This document shows, one piece after another, positions 22,466 to 33,332 of a DNA stretch of 64,000 bases. Each line of letters starts with the position of its first letter. Position 1 is the stretch's first letter. The position numbers were made by a program, and so were the translations under genes. The stretch covers positions 1,178,001-1,242,000 of the forward strand of contig NZ_JACFXU010000013.1 in the NCBI RefSeq assembly GCF_014077625.1, read 5' to 3'. The notes under the pieces were generated by a model. The model was not told where the DNA came from and did no database searches. It was given only the letters and a program-made list of their open reading frames with translations. The stretch comes from Sediminihaliea albiluteola. GTDB taxonomy: Bacteria; Pseudomonadota; Gammaproteobacteria; Pseudomonadales; Halieaceae.

Positions 22466-25400
22466 TCAGGCATATTGCAGTGCCACACGCTCACTGCCTA
22501 TACGCTCGCGCAATGCTTCAATGAGCTCATCCGAAGGCAGCACTTGCCAGCGCTCACCCAACCTCACCCGCGCGCGGTTATCAGGCTGAGAATAAGACAG
22601 TGCAACGGGACAGCTTCCGCCAGCAGCGCTACTTAAGGTCTGTGCCAACCAATCAGCAAAGTGCTCATCGACCATGTCCCGATGAATTTCAAGGCGCAGC
22701 TCTGAGGCGTAATCTTGTCGCGCCTGTAACAGACTCCGCACTTCGCGCACCCGCATTGCCAGACCACCGGAGTAGTCATCGTGGGCAACGGCTCCCTCTA
22801 CAATCACAATGCTGTCTTTTACCAGTAGATCGCGGTGGGCGTTATATGCCTCTGCGTAAACGGTTACTTCAATCCTAGCACTGCGGTCATCCAATTGCAG
22901 AATGGCCATCGTATCGCCGCGCTTAGTCTTCATCGTGCGGGTAGCGACAATCAAGCCGGCCAGTACTTGGCTACCTTGCTTGTCAGCACGCAGGTCAGCA
23001 ATTCGAGTTGGAGCAAACATCCGCACTTCGGATTCGTAATCATCGATCGGGTGGCCGGTGACATACAAGCCTAGAGTATCCTTCTCTCCGCCGAGGCGCT
23101 CTTTACCTGTCCATGGCCGCACTTCGCGAAACGCCGCATAGACATCATCACCGCTATCCACTGGGCCTGCCAGTACTTCACCAAAGAGGTCTGCCATACC
23201 GCTGTCGCGGTTGCTAGCACTCTGTTCGGCAGCTTTAAGCGCATCATCGACACTGCTCATCAAAATCCAGCGCTCGACGCCCAGCGAGTCAAAAGCTCCC
23301 GAGCGAATCAGTGCCTCTATAGCGCGACGATTGACCTTGCGCGGATCGGTACGGGCACAAAAATCAAAAAGATCAGTGAAAGGGCCACCCTCTTCCCGCG
23401 CCTTGAGTATATTCTCGATCGGCCCTTCACCCAGTCCTTTAATGGCTCCCAGGCCATAGATGATGTCCATCGCCGGATTGACGGTGAACATATACTGCCC
23501 CTCGTTCACATCGGGCAACTTGAGGGACAAATCCATACGCCGACACTCTTCGACAAACACCACAATCTTGTCGGTGTTGTCTAGTTCTGAGCTCATCACC
23601 GCCGCCATAAAGGGCGCTGGATAGTGCGCCTTCAACCAGGCGGTTTGATAAGAGACCAGTGCATAAGCTGCCGAGTGCGACTTGTTAAAACCGTAGCCAG
23701 CAAACTTTTCCACAAGGTCAAATATCTTCATCGCCAGCTCGGCATCAACGCCTTTACTTGCTGCACCCTCAGCAAAAATACTGCGCTGTTTGGCCATCTC
23801 TTCGGGTTTTTTCTTACCCATCGCACGGCGCAGCATGTCCGCACCACCAAGGGTATAGCCGGCCAATTCCTGTGCGATCTGCATCACCTGCTCCTGATAC
23901 AGGATGATGCCGTAGGTAGGCTTTAGAATAGGCTCCAGCCACTCGTGCTGATATTGGGCATCAGGGTAAGAAATCGCCTCACGCCCGTGCTTACGGTTGA
24001 TGAAGTTATCTACCATGCCAGACTGCAAAGGCCCTGGCCGAAATAAGGCCACAAGGGCGATGATGTCTTCAAAGCTATCCGGTCGCAGGCGCTTAATTAG
24101 GTCTTTCATGCCCCGAGATTCAAGCTGGAACACCGCGGTAGTTTCAGCCGACTGCAGCAACTGGAAACTGGCGGCATCATCTAAGGGCAGTTGCGTAATA
24201 TCTAGCGGCTCTTCCCCGGCCGCGGCACGCACTTCATCGACCATTTTCAAGGCCCAGTGAATAATGGTCAGGGTCCGCAGCCCTAAGAAGTCAAATTTGA
24301 CCAGCCCGGCATCTTCTACATCACCCTTATCGTACTGGGTGACTAGTCCACTGCCGGTCTCATCACAGTAGAGGGGTGAAAAGTCGGTCAGGCGAGAGGG
24401 CGCAATAACCACCCCCCCAGCGTGCTTACCGACGTTGCGGGTGATGCCTTCGAGTTGCACCGCCATATCCCAGATTTCCTGAGCCTGGCTGTCCTCATCT
24501 AAAAAGTCCCGCAGTGTTTCTTCCTGCTCGATCGCCTTGGACAGTGTCATGCCCACTTCGAATGGAATCATTTTTGATAGCTTATCGGCCAGGCCATAGG
24601 CCTTTCCTTGCACCCGGGCGACATCGCGCACCACAGCCTTAGCTGCCATGGTGCCAAAGGTGATGATTTGCGATACCGCATCGCGGCCATAAGTATCAGC
24701 GACGTACTCAATAACCCGGTCGCGCTTCTCCATACAGAAGTCGACGTCAAAGTCTGGCATCGATACCCGCTCAGGGTTCAGGAAGCGCTCAAACAGTAGA
24801 TCGTATTGCAGCGGATCGATATCGGTAATTTCCAGGGCATAAGCCACTAGTGATCCAGCACCTGAACCTCGACCGGGGCCAACGGGAATATCGTGCTGCT
24901 TAGCCCAGCGGATAAAGTCCATCACAATCAAGAAGTAGCCTGGAAAGCCCATCTCATTGATTGTGTTGAGCTCAAAATCCAAGCGCTCGCGATAGCGCTG
25001 CTCAGTGTGGGCAAAATCAGGCGCGCTGGTATCAAACAACACCGCTAAACGCGCACTCAAACCCTCGTGAGATAGCTGTGCGAAGTACTCCTCCATGCTC
25101 AGGCCTTCAGGCACTGGGTAGTCCGGCAAGTAAGGCTTACCGAGCTCCAGCGTGACATTACAGCGCCGTGCAATAGCTACGGTATTAGCCAGCGCTTCAG
25201 GTAGATCTGAGAATAGCTCAGCCATCTCCTGCGGACTCCGCAGATACTGCTGCTCGGTATAAGCACGGCTACGCCGCGGATCATCCAGTGTCCGCCCTTC
25301 CCGAATACAGACTCTTGCCTCATGCGCTTCGAACTCATCGCTATCGAGGAAACGCACATCGTTGGTCGCCACGACCGGACAGTGCAAGCGCTCAGCTAAA

Positions 25401-25954
25401 GCTACAGCGGCGTGTAGATGGGCCTCATCACCCTCGCGCCCAGTGCGGTGCAACTCGAGGTAATAGCGGCCCGGGTAAACTGACATCCAGTGTCTGGCCC
25501 GCGCCTCTGCTAAATCGTCTTTGCCGCCGAGCAAGGCCTGCCCGACATCACCTGCCGCGCCACAAGACAGCGCGATCACCCCCTCCGAGTGCTCAGCTAG
25601 CCACTCTTTGCTGACATAGGGCTGCCCTAAATACTGCCCTTCAAGATAAGCTCTGGAAATCAGCTCGGTCAGGTTCCGATAGCCTGCATCATTCATTGCT
25701 AGCAGACAGATTAGAAAGCTGCGCTCTTCTTCATCGCTGTCGCGGACGTAGAGATCAACGCCAAATAGGGGTTTTACACCCTTAGCGAAAGCGGCCTTAT
25801 AAATTTTCACTAAGGCGTAAAAGTTGGCCACATCAGTGACCGCTACAGCCGGCATCCCAAGGCTCGCGCTACGCTCTATCAGGGGTTTAACCCGAACGAT
25901 GCCATCGACAAGGGAGTATTCAGTATGGAGGCGGAGGTGTACGAATTCAGTCAT
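22466..25954 (-). CDS. dnaE: DNA polymerase III alpha subunit
   Basis: 1162 residues, typical for DnaE1. A PHP domain opens the protein ([13 protein letters not shown]). The polymerase palm has the catalytic aspartates in MPDFDVDFC near residue 400. An HhH region and a C-terminal OB fold ([13 protein letters not shown]) follow. It is the replicative polymerase subunit, working with epsilon and the beta clamp. It is the last gene of the lipid A/envelope cluster, 168 bases after rnhB, the usual gammaproteobacterial order. That gap holds only a small stem (AGCGG-CTAT-CCGCT, 26060-26073). Two small stems (CACCC-GAAA-GGGTG at 22420-22433 and CCTTGA-CC-TCAAGG at 22448-22461) follow the stop, without a T-run. 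Confidence 0.97.
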   Translation of the reverse strand: MTEFVHLRLHTEYSLVDGIVRVKPLIERSASLGMPAVAVTDVANFYALVKIYKAAFAKGVKPLFGVDLYVRDSDEEERSFLICLLAMNDAGYRNLTELISRAYLEGQYLGQPYVSKEWLAEHSEGVIALSCGAAGDVGQALLGGKDDLAEARARHWMSVYPGRYYLELHRTGREGDEAHLHAAVALAERLHCPVVATNDVRFLDSDEFEAHEARVCIREGRTLDDPRRSRAYTEQQYLRSPQEMAELFSDLPEALANTVAIARRCNVTLELGKPYLPDYPVPEGLSMEEYFAQLSHEGLSARLAVLFDTSAPDFAHTEQRYRERLDFELNTINEMGFPGYFLIVMDFIRWAKQHDIPVGPGRGSGAGSLVAYALEITDIDPLQYDLLFERFLNPERVSMPDFDVDFCMEKRDRVIEYVADTYGRDAVSQIITFGTMAAKAVVRDVARVQGKAYGLADKLSKMIPFEVGMTLSKAIEQEETLRDFLDEDSQAQEIWDMAVQLEGITRNVGKHAGGVVIAPSRLTDFSPLYCDETGSGLVTQYDKGDVEDAGLVKFDFLGLRTLTIIHWALKMVDEVRAAAGEEPLDITQLPLDDAASFQLLQSAETTAVFQLESRGMKDLIKRLRPDSFEDIIALVALFRPGPLQSGMVDNFINRKHGREAISYPDAQYQHEWLEPILKPTYGIILYQEQVMQIAQELAGYTLGGADMLRRAMGKKKPEEMAKQRSIFAEGAASKGVDAELAMKIFDLVEKFAGYGFNKSHSAAYALVSYQTAWLKAHYPAPFMAAVMSSELDNTDKIVVFVEECRRMDLSLKLPDVNEGQYMFTVNPAMDIIYGLGAIKGLGEGPIENILKAREEGGPFTDLFDFCARTDPRKVNRRAIEALIRSGAFDSLGVERWILMSSVDDALKAAEQSASNRDSGMADLFGEVLAGPVDSGDDVYAAFREVRPWTGKERLGGEKDTLGLYVTGHPIDDYESEVRMFAPTRIADLRADKQGSQVLAGLIVATRTMKTKRGDTMAILQLDDRSARIEVTVYAEAYNAHRDLLVKDSIVIVEGAVAHDDYSGGLAMRVREVRSLLQARQDYASELRLEIHRDMVDEHFADWLAQTLSSAAGGSCPVALSYSQPDNRARVRLGERWQVLPSDELIEALRERIGSERVALQYA

Positions 25955-26122
25955 GGTAGAGAGTTTACCGCTGGCACTCAGGGCAAGCTAGCAAGAGCTG
26001 TGCTTTTCACTGTGTGAGTAGATTTTTGAGGCTTAATTAATCAGTGCTACTGCGCGCAGAGCGGCTATCCGCTAGGGAGTGCTCAGCTGCTTCGCGGGGC
26101 TCGGCAATGACAATCGAATTGT

Positions 26123-26725
26123 CTAAGGCTTTGGCTCAAGCATATCCCGAACTGGAGCAAAACTGCGCCGATGTACAGCTGTCACGCCCAGTTCCTGCAA
26201 GGCGGCCAGGTGTGCCGCTGTTGGATACCCTTTGTGTTTAGCAAAACCGTAACCGGGGTAGACTGCATCGAGCGCCACCAGTTCTTGATCGCGCTGTACT
26301 TTGGCCAAGATGGAAGCTGCGGCAATAGCAGGCACCCGGTCGTCACCTTTCACTACCGGTTCGGAGGGGTAGTCCCAGCGCGGCAGACGGTTGCCATCTA
26401 CCAATACATAGCTCGGGGTGACTGACAGAGCATCTACTGCGCGCTGCATAGCCAGCAGGGATGCTTGTAGAATATTGAGTGAATCAATCTCTGCCACTGA
26501 GGCTCGAGCTAGCGCCCAGCAAAGGGACTGTTGTTTGATTTGATCAGCTAGCGCTTCGCGCTTTCGCTGGCTGAGCTTCTTAGAGTCGCGCAGGCCCTCA
26601 ATGCTTCGCTTAGGGTCCAATATGACCGCAGCTGCTACGACGTCACCTGCTAGGGGGCCGCGCCCCACTTCATCGACACCCGCGAGACCGGGCCCTTCAA
26701 AATCAACCGTGAATAGATCCTGCAT
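26123..26725 (-). CDS. rnhB: Ribonuclease HII
   Basis: 200 residues from ATG 26725. The [12 protein letters not shown] motif ([13 protein letters not shown]) supplies the first two catalytic acids, and further acids are in LVDGNR and [21 protein letters not shown]. It removes ribonucleotides and RNA primers from RNA-DNA hybrids. Its ATG overlaps the lpxB stop (TGATG), so the two are translationally coupled; the TTG one codon upstream is not needed. Length and gene order (lpxB-rnhB-dnaE) are standard. Confidence 0.96.
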   Translation of the reverse strand: MQDLFTVDFEGPGLAGVDEVGRGPLAGDVVAAAVILDPKRSIEGLRDSKKLSQRKREALADQIKQQSLCWALARASVAEIDSLNILQASLLAMQRAVDALSVTPSYVLVDGNRLPRWDYPSEPVVKGDDRVPAIAAASILAKVQRDQELVALDAVYPGYGFAKHKGYPTAAHLAALQELGVTAVHRRSFAPVRDMLEPKP

Positions 26726-27864
26726 CAAGACTTACCTTCGGCGAGCATGTCGAGTAAGGCCTCGGCCGTATGCTGGGCAAAGCCCAGTGCAAGCTCCTGA
26801 TGAATCGCATCAAAGGCCTGCTCCTGCTCTTGCGCCGCTCCTGCGCCCTGCAGCAAGGGCAGTAGCGCATCGCACATCGCGCTGGCGCTAGCATCGTTCT
26901 GAATCAGCTCTGGCACCAGTGCTCGACCCGCTAAAATATTAGGCAGCGAGGCCCATGGAGTCTTGACCAGGCGCGATACCAAGGCCCATGACATCGGCGA
27001 CATTCGATAGGCCACCACCATTGGTCGCTTTAGCAGCATCGCCTCAAGTGTGGCAGTGCCCGAGGCCAACAATACGGCGTCGGCGGCAGCCATAATCTCA
27101 CGAGACTGACCGTCGACCAGCGTCAGTGGCAAATCCGGGTAAGAGGCCAGCAGCAATTCCAGCTGTTGGCGACGCGCTGGATTGGCAGCTGGCAGCACCA
27201 CATGCAAGTTAGGTAAGCGACTGCACAAGGCCCTAGCCGCTTCAAAAAATAAGGGAGCTAGCTGGCTAACTTCAGCGCCACGGGAACCCGGTAACAGCGC
27301 CAGCACTTTGCCATCCACCGGCAGTCCAAGCGCCGCTCTGGCCGCAGGCGTGTCCACTTGGCGGGGAATCTCGTCAGCCAGCGGGTGGCCGACAAAACTG
27401 GCGGCCACATTGTGCTGCTGGTAGATCGGCAACTCAAAAGGAAACAAACACAGGACCCGATCAACGGCACGGCGAATGCCTTTAATGCGTCCCTGGCGCC
27501 AAGCCCAGACCGTGGGACTAACTAAATGAGCAGTCTTAACTCCCACTTCGCGCAATTTGCGCTCCAAGCGGAGATTGAAGTCGGGGGAATCAATGCCGAG
27601 GAATAAGTCAGGAGGGTTATCACGAAAATGCCGGTACAGGGCTCGGCGGATACGCAGCAGTTCTGGCAAACGCTTCAGTGGCTCGACGAAACCCATCACC
27701 GAGAGCCGCTCCATAGGGAACATGCTCTGCAGACCCTGGGCCTCCATTAAGGGCCCTCCAATGCCTTCTACTTGCAGCTCGGGTACTCTTTCACGCAGAG
27801 CAGCCAAAACCCGAGAGCCGAGGATATCGCCGGAGGCCTCCCCGGCCAAAATGCCTATGCGCAT
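26725..27864 (-). CDS. lpxB: Lipid-A-disaccharide synthase
   Basis: 379 residues, normal length. N-terminal [13 protein letters not shown] and central [11 protein letters not shown] and [13 protein letters not shown] blocks are diagnostic of LpxB, a GT19 glycosyltransferase. It joins UDP-2,3-diacylglucosamine and lipid X to form the lipid A disaccharide at the inner membrane surface. It starts six bases after lpxA and overlaps rnhB. Nothing unusual is seen. Confidence 0.96.
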   Translation of the reverse strand: MRIGILAGEASGDILGSRVLAALRERVPELQVEGIGGPLMEAQGLQSMFPMERLSVMGFVEPLKRLPELLRIRRALYRHFRDNPPDLFLGIDSPDFNLRLERKLREVGVKTAHLVSPTVWAWRQGRIKGIRRAVDRVLCLFPFELPIYQQHNVAASFVGHPLADEIPRQVDTPAARAALGLPVDGKVLALLPGSRGAEVSQLAPLFFEAARALCSRLPNLHVVLPAANPARRQQLELLLASYPDLPLTLVDGQSREIMAAADAVLLASGTATLEAMLLKRPMVVAYRMSPMSWALVSRLVKTPWASLPNILAGRALVPELIQNDASASAMCDALLPLLQGAGAAQEQEQAFDAIHQELALGFAQHTAEALLDMLAEGKS

Positions 27865-27870
27865 AGCTTG

Positions 27871-28641
27871 TTAACGGACGATACCGCGTTCCGAGGCCCG
27901 TACAGAGTCGATCAGCACTTGCACCTCCGGCGTATCGCGCAGCATAGTTTCCAAACGCTGCAGCGCCAGCTCAAGGGTCAGGCCCTGACGGTAAAGGATT
28001 TTGAAAGCTCGGCGCAGCTGACTGATCGCTTCAGAAGAGAAACCTCGGCGACGCAGGCCTTCAATATTAATTGTTTTGGCCTCTGCTGGCGCACCACTGA
28101 CAGTCACATAAGCTGGCACATCCTTGCCTATTGCCGTGCCCATGCCACTGAAGCTGTGTTCACCGATTTTGCAGAACTGGTGGACCAGTGTATAGCCGCT
28201 CAGAATAGCCCAGTCACCGACTCGCACATGCCCCGCTAGGGCTGTGTTATTGACCAAAATAGTGTGGTCACCCAAAATACTGTCGTGGCCAATATGCACA
28301 TAAGCCATGATCAGGTTGTGGTTGCCAATAGTGGTCTCAGAGCGGTCCTGCACTGTGCCGCGATGAATGGTGACATTCTCGCGAATGATGTTGTTATCGC
28401 CAATAACCAGACGCGTGGGCTCATCCCGATATTTCAAATCAGGGGTCGCCTCACCTACTGTTGAGAACTGATAAATGTGGTTGTTCTCGCCAATGCGAGT
28501 CGGACCTTTGATCACCACATGGGACTCAATGATAGTACCCGCCCCGATTTCCACTTCGGGACCTATCAAGCTCCATGGCCCAATGGTGACGTTATCCGCC
28601 ACCTTGGCCTTTGGATCAATAATGGCTGACTCGTGGATCAT
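27871..28641 (-). CDS. lpxA: UDP-N-acetylglucosamine O-acyltransferase
   Basis: 256 residues. The N-terminal two thirds are left-handed beta-helix hexapeptide repeats. The catalytic His lies in NNTALAGHV, and the C-terminal GLRRRGFS helix block is typical. It transfers a 3-hydroxyacyl chain from ACP to UDP-GlcNAc, the first step of lipid A synthesis. It follows fabZ after three bases, so supply and use of the hydroxyacyl-ACP pool are linked genetically. The product could be confused with LpxD, but length and C-terminus fit LpxA. Confidence 0.97.
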   Translation of the reverse strand: MIHESAIIDPKAKVADNVTIGPWSLIGPEVEIGAGTIIESHVVIKGPTRIGENNHIYQFSTVGEATPDLKYRDEPTRLVIGDNNIIRENVTIHRGTVQDRSETTIGNHNLIMAYVHIGHDSILGDHTILVNNTALAGHVRVGDWAILSGYTLVHQFCKIGEHSFSGMGTAIGKDVPAYVTVSGAPAEAKTINIEGLRRRGFSSEAISQLRRAFKILYRQGLTLELALQRLETMLRDTPEVQVLIDSVRASERGIVR

Positions 28642-28644
28642 ATT

Positions 28645-29076
28645 TTAGCGGTCGGCACAAAGAATGGTGGCCGATGCGGCAAGCTCGCCATCGACATCGG
28701 AACTAACATCAAACTTCCACACACCGCGGCGATCAGAAACAATCGATGCGCGCAGCATGACTCGGTCACCCGGTACACAGGGACGCTTGAAGCGCAGCTT
28801 ATCAGCACCAACAAAATAATAAATTGAGCCGTCAGCAGGTGTTTTATTCATCGTCTTAAATCCGAGAATACCCGCTGCTTGAGCCATAGCTTCCAGCAAA
28901 AGCACACCGGGAAAAACCGGCTTGTCTGGAAAGTGCCCATTAAAGAAAGGCTCATTGATACTCAGGTTCTTATAGGCGACGATCGATTCGCCCAGCTTCA
29001 TCTCAACTACCCGATCAACTAGCAGGAAGGGGTAGCGGTGAGGTAAATGTTTGCGTATTTCGGCGATGTCCATCAT
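28645..29076 (-). CDS. fabZ: 3-hydroxyacyl-ACP dehydratase FabZ
   Basis: 143 residues, a hot-dog fold. The conserved block [19 protein letters not shown] carries the catalytic His and Glu, and [14 protein letters not shown] is the standard start. It dehydrates 3-hydroxyacyl-ACP in fatty-acid elongation and competes with LpxA/LpxD for the same substrate. Two adjacent ATGs (29076, 29073) are possible starts, with GGAGGG upstream. The gene sits between lpxD and lpxA, the usual order. Confidence 0.96.
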   Translation of the reverse strand: MMDIAEIRKHLPHRYPFLLVDRVVEMKLGESIVAYKNLSINEPFFNGHFPDKPVFPGVLLLEAMAQAAGILGFKTMNKTPADGSIYYFVGADKLRFKRPCVPGDRVMLRASIVSDRRGVWKFDVSSDVDGELAASATILCADR

Positions 29077-29096
29077 AGGACAACTATCCCTCCGTA

Positions 29097-30110
29097 TTAT
29101 TCGTCCCGCTGTTTTTCGAGACGTGTCAGGCGCCGTTGAATTGAGTCAAGCTGCGCAAAGCGTACTGCGTTGCGCTTCCAGTCCCGAGTGGCGGTCATCG
29201 GGGTACCGGAAGAGTATGAGCCGGGCTCGGTAATGGATTTAGTTACCATGGTCATGCCGGTCACATGAACGTTGTCACAGATCTCAACATGGCCAACTAC
29301 ACCCACGCCGCCGGCGAGCGTGCAATTAGCCCCTATAATCGTGCTTCCGGCCAAGCCAGCGCAACCTGCGATCGCGGTATTTTTTCCGATCCGGCAGTTA
29401 TGCGCTATTTGTACGAGGTTATCGATGATCGCGCCATCTTCAACGACGGTATCATCAATAGCACCGCGATCAACCGTGGAGCAGGCCCCAATCTCAACTC
29501 TATCACCTAAGGTGACGCCACCGAGCTGGTGTATTTTTTCCCAGCCAGCGGGCCCCGGGGCAAAGCCAAAACCATCTGCTCCCAAAACAGCTTGGGAGTG
29601 AATGGTACAGTACTTGCCGACCGTCACTCCGTGGTTCAATACTGCATTGGGGTAAATTCGCGAGCCCTCACCAATCCGGCAGCCGTGGCCAATATAAACG
29701 TTAGCACCAATGACCACATCCGCGGCAATCACCACACCAGCCTCAATCACTGCATTGGCGGCGATAGAGGCGCTGCTGTGAACATCAGCTGCGTTGTCAA
29801 CCGTAGCAGCGGGGTGAATTCCCGGCGCTGGCTCTGGCGCTTTGCTAAACAGGCCGCTGACCCGCGCGAAGCACAGGTAAGGGTCCTCGGCGATCAGGTG
29901 ATCCACCGGGCATCGATCAGCCAGAGCTGGAGCTACAATCACAGCACCAGCGGTAGTGCTCAAGAGCTGCTCTTCATACTTCCGGCTAGCCAGAAATGCG
30001 AGCTGATCCGGGCCCGCGGCACTGAGTGATGCAAGCCCGCTAATGCGGCGCCCAGCCTTCCCCGAGAAGGCTATACCCAGAAAGTCTGAGAGCTCCTCGA
30101 GCGTATACAT
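29097..30110 (-). CDS. lpxD: UDP-3-O-acylglucosamine N-acyltransferase
   Basis: 337 residues. An N-terminal UDP-binding domain is followed by hexapeptide-repeat beta-helix turns and the catalytic His block [11 protein letters not shown], then a C-terminal helix. It adds the second hydroxyacyl chain in lipid A synthesis. It starts four bases after skp in the envelope operon. Length is normal and no change is seen in the active site. Confidence 0.96.
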   Translation of the reverse strand: MYTLEELSDFLGIAFSGKAGRRISGLASLSAAGPDQLAFLASRKYEEQLLSTTAGAVIVAPALADRCPVDHLIAEDPYLCFARVSGLFSKAPEPAPGIHPAATVDNAADVHSSASIAANAVIEAGVVIAADVVIGANVYIGHGCRIGEGSRIYPNAVLNHGVTVGKYCTIHSQAVLGADGFGFAPGPAGWEKIHQLGGVTLGDRVEIGACSTVDRGAIDDTVVEDGAIIDNLVQIAHNCRIGKNTAIAGCAGLAGSTIIGANCTLAGGVGVVGHVEICDNVHVTGMTMVTKSITEPGSYSSGTPMTATRDWKRNAVRFAQLDSIQRRLTRLEKQRDE

Positions 30111-30114
30111 GCGC

Positions 30115-30624
30115 TTACTTCGCTGCGCTTTGGTTCAGCTTATCGGTTACTTTCGCGGTGATGCTATAACCGGCGTCAGCGTGGATAACCGAAGTGCGCT
30201 GCAGCAATAAGCCAATGCCTTCGCTGCTGATCAGGTCGCGCAATACTTCTTGGACCTTGGGTGACATTTCCTGCAGTAAAGCCTGCCCAGCGGACTGTTC
30301 AGCTTGCTGTAGCTTACCGGTGACGTGCTCTAAGTCAGACTGCTTGCTCTGAATCTTTTTACGCGCTGATAGTTGCTGCTCCTGGCTCATTACCGCTGCA
30401 TCTTTCTGGTAGTCCTTGAGCAACTTATCGAACTCATTTTTCAATTTGTCAAACTCAGCCTTGTCAGATTTGTAATCGGACTGCGAGCGAACTTCATCGA
30501 GACGCTTTTGCGCGTAATCGGTTTGCAGAATCGCCTGCTCCAAGTTAACGACTGCGATCTTGCCTTGGGCCAAAGCGATTGTCGGCAATAGCAAAGCTGC
30601 GACAGTCAGTGCAATTTTCATCAT
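30115..30624 (-). CDS. skp: Periplasmic chaperone Skp/OmpH
   Basis: About 169 residues from ATG 30624; ATG 30621 or an upstream ATG 30645 are alternatives, but the signal peptide KIALTVAALLLPTIALA fits the inner starts. After cleavage the mature protein begins QGKIAVVNLEQAI and contains a long, charged, coiled-coil-forming middle (residues ~45-110), the tentacle arms of the Skp trimer. It holds unfolded outer-membrane proteins on the way to BamA, encoded directly upstream. Position and fold are standard. Confidence 0.93.
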   Translation of the reverse strand: MMKIALTVAALLLPTIALAQGKIAVVNLEQAILQTDYAQKRLDEVRSQSDYKSDKAEFDKLKNEFDKLLKDYQKDAAVMSQEQQLSARKKIQSKQSDLEHVTGKLQQAEQSAGQALLQEMSPKVQEVLRDLISSEGIGLLLQRTSVIHADAGYSITAKVTDKLNQSAAK

Positions 30625-30663
30625 TCTAGACACTATTATCTCCATTACTGGGTTACAAAAAAA

Positions 30664-33273
30664 TTAGAAGCCACGGCCAAGGGTGAACTGGAATACCTCT
30701 TCCTCATCATCCGGACCGGCGTTAAGAGGCTTGGCAAGGCTGAAAGTCATCGGACCAAAACCTGTAATCCAGCTGACACCCACACCTACTGAGTAGCGCA
30801 GTTCATCGACATCCACATCAAAGCAGTTGAGCTGTTTAGAGCTACAACGGGTATTAAACACGTTCCCTGCATCCACAAAGAAGGCTGAACGCAATTTGCT
30901 GCGATCTTTTAAGAAAGGCAATGGAAAAAGAAGTTCCACACTACCTTCAATCAATACGTTACCACCGAAGGGATCTGGGTCATCGCGCACTGTCGAGTAA
31001 CGCAACTTGCCTGTCACAGGATCGCGCACATAGCCAAAACCTCTACCATCAGGGCCGCCACGCTCTACAACGGCGCCTTCTTCGTCTAGCTTAGTAACTG
31101 GGCGGTCAATTTCGTAGAGCTCTGCTGGCGTACTGCGCGGCCCCAAGGTATTACTCTCATAGCCCCGCACTGAACCAAAACCACCAGCGAAGAAGTGCTC
31201 GTAGAAAGGCAGCAGGCTGGTGTCACCGTAGCCATCGCCATAACCCAACTCAGTGCGGAAGCGCAGGGTCCACTCATTGGCAATTGGGTAGAATACTTCA
31301 CCGCGATAAGTCAGCTTATAGAACTCAAGGTCAGACCCTGGCACTGACAGCTCCAGAGCCACTGACTGAGCGGCACCGCGTGTTGCCAGACGACCGCGGT
31401 TCAAAGTCGACTGACTCCAGCTAGAGGTCACTGTCCAGTTGAGATACTCGTTGTCGTGAAGATCTAGGAAGCCCTTATCTGTGGGAATGGTCAAGGCCTC
31501 TGGCAGCAGCACATCCATTGGCATCAGCTGCTCAACATCGAGATAACTCTGCGTGGTTTGATCAAAGGTGCTGTCGTAGTAAAAGTCGATACCGTTTTGT
31601 AGTCGCGGACTAGCCTTAATTTCCTGTACTGCGAAGCGACCCGCAGTAATCTCGGTATTAGATACGCCAAAACTAAAGCCTAAACGCTCGGTCTCGCTAA
31701 TCGGGTAACCAAAGTTCAGAGAGGCACCGAGCGTATCAGTGGTGTAGCTCGCCACGTTGACCTCTGACAAGTCGGTTGAGCGATAGTAGATATTAAAGCC
31801 GCGGCTGACACCATCTTCGGTGTAATAGGGGTTGGTATAACTGAAGTTATATAAATCCTGATAACGGGAGCTGTTCATGGAGATACCCACGCGACGCCCC
31901 GTACCGAGGAAGTTATCTTGCTGTAGGTTAAGACCCAGAATGAGGCCCGCATCTTGTGCGTAACCAAAGCTAGCGCCGATGCTACCAGAGGACTGCTCTT
32001 CGACGCTGAAATCAACATCGATAAGGTCATCGTGGCCCGGCACTTCCGGTGTTTCAACAGTAGCTCGACTAAAGTAACCCAAGCGCTCTAAACGCACGCG
32101 CGATTGTTCAATAGCCGCGGCAGAGGCCGGCGCACCTTCCATTTGCCGCATTTCCCGGCGCAGTACATCATCGGCAGTTTTCTTGTTGCCTTGGAAGTTT
32201 ACCCGGCGCACATACGTACGCTTGCCAGGGTCAACAAAGAACTTCATTGATACCGTAGAGTTTTCTTCATCCAGCTCTGGTATACCAGTGACTTTGGCAA
32301 AGTTATAGCCTTCGTTGCCCAGGCGTCGGGTGAGATACTCTTCCGTCGCGGTGACCAACTGCTGCGAGAAGGTCTGCCCTTCAGCAATCAGTAAAAAGCG
32401 ACGTAAATCAGATTCAGGCAGTACTAGATCGCCAGACAAATCGACCGTACTGACAGTAAACTTCTTGCCTTCGCTAACGTTGGCAGTGATGTAGACTTCT
32501 TCTTTGTTAGGCGAGACCGATACCTGAGTGGAATCGATGGTGAACTGCAGATAGCCACGGTCCATGTAGTATGAACTCAGCGTCTCCAGATCCCCGGTCA
32601 GTTTCTCTCGTGAATACTTATCGTTGTTAGTAAAGAATGAAAACCAGCCCGTAGTCTTCAGAGCGAACAAATCGCTGAGCTCTTCGTCACTAAAGACCTC
32701 ATTGCCCACTATGTTGATGTGCTTGATCGATGCTACCGTACCCTCGTCTACATCAATGTTAATCGATACTCGGTTACGTGGTTCCGGCAGCACCTCGGTT
32801 TCAATATTGGCATCGTAGCGCCCCTGCTGGACGTACTGACGTTGCAGCTCTAGCTGCATACCCTCAAGCGTAGAGCGCTGGAAGACCTGCCCTACTGCCA
32901 AACCAGCCCCTTTTAGGCCATCGAGCAGCGCCTCGGTCTCAATCGCTTTGTTACCTTCAATTTTGATTTCGCTGATGCTCGGCCGCTCGGCGACGATGAC
33001 CACCAAGACGTTGCCGTCGCGGCCAATGCGAATATCGTCAAAGTTGCCGCTGGCAAACAAACTGCGAGCCGCAGCCTGAATCGCCTCTTCACCGACTAAG
33101 TCACCTACTTGCAGAGGCATGGCAGCAAAGACACTGCCGGCGGAAATGCGCTGCAGCCCTTCCACTCGAATGTCACTGATAATAAATGATTGGGCGGAAG
33201 CTAAGGGTGCAAAGAGCGCCAAACTTAGCACTAACCATGAGGGTAATCGCGAGATCAAAGTACTTTTAAACAC
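30664..33273 (-). CDS. bamA: Outer membrane protein assembly factor BamA
   Basis: 869 residues, a little longer than E. coli BamA. A signal peptide (LVLSLALFAPLASA) precedes five POTRA domains, beginning IISDIRVEGLQRI. The 16-strand barrel shows the family motif GSVRGYESNTLGPR near residue 700 and a C-terminal FTLGRGF ending in Phe. It is the central insertase for outer-membrane barrels. The start is a GTG. It lies between rseP and skp, the canonical order. A loop insert around the VRGY region (residues ~715-770, rich in charged and Gly residues) looks longer than usual, probably an extracellular loop. Confidence 0.96.
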   Translation of the reverse strand: MFKSTLISRLPSWLVLSLALFAPLASAQSFIISDIRVEGLQRISAGSVFAAMPLQVGDLVGEEAIQAAARSLFASGNFDDIRIGRDGNVLVVIVAERPSISEIKIEGNKAIETEALLDGLKGAGLAVGQVFQRSTLEGMQLELQRQYVQQGRYDANIETEVLPEPRNRVSINIDVDEGTVASIKHINIVGNEVFSDEELSDLFALKTTGWFSFFTNNDKYSREKLTGDLETLSSYYMDRGYLQFTIDSTQVSVSPNKEEVYITANVSEGKKFTVSTVDLSGDLVLPESDLRRFLLIAEGQTFSQQLVTATEEYLTRRLGNEGYNFAKVTGIPELDEENSTVSMKFFVDPGKRTYVRRVNFQGNKKTADDVLRREMRQMEGAPASAAAIEQSRVRLERLGYFSRATVETPEVPGHDDLIDVDFSVEEQSSGSIGASFGYAQDAGLILGLNLQQDNFLGTGRRVGISMNSSRYQDLYNFSYTNPYYTEDGVSRGFNIYYRSTDLSEVNVASYTTDTLGASLNFGYPISETERLGFSFGVSNTEITAGRFAVQEIKASPRLQNGIDFYYDSTFDQTTQSYLDVEQLMPMDVLLPEALTIPTDKGFLDLHDNEYLNWTVTSSWSQSTLNRGRLATRGAAQSVALELSVPGSDLEFYKLTYRGEVFYPIANEWTLRFRTELGYGDGYGDTSLLPFYEHFFAGGFGSVRGYESNTLGPRSTPAELYEIDRPVTKLDEEGAVVERGGPDGRGFGYVRDPVTGKLRYSTVRDDPDPFGGNVLIEGSVELLFPLPFLKDRSKLRSAFFVDAGNVFNTRCSSKQLNCFDVDVDELRYSVGVGVSWITGFGPMTFSLAKPLNAGPDDEEEVFQFTLGRGF

Positions 33274-33332
33274 CGAATAAGGCCTGCCAGCAAGTCATGT
33301 TGATTGATTTGATTTATTCCCGACACACTCGG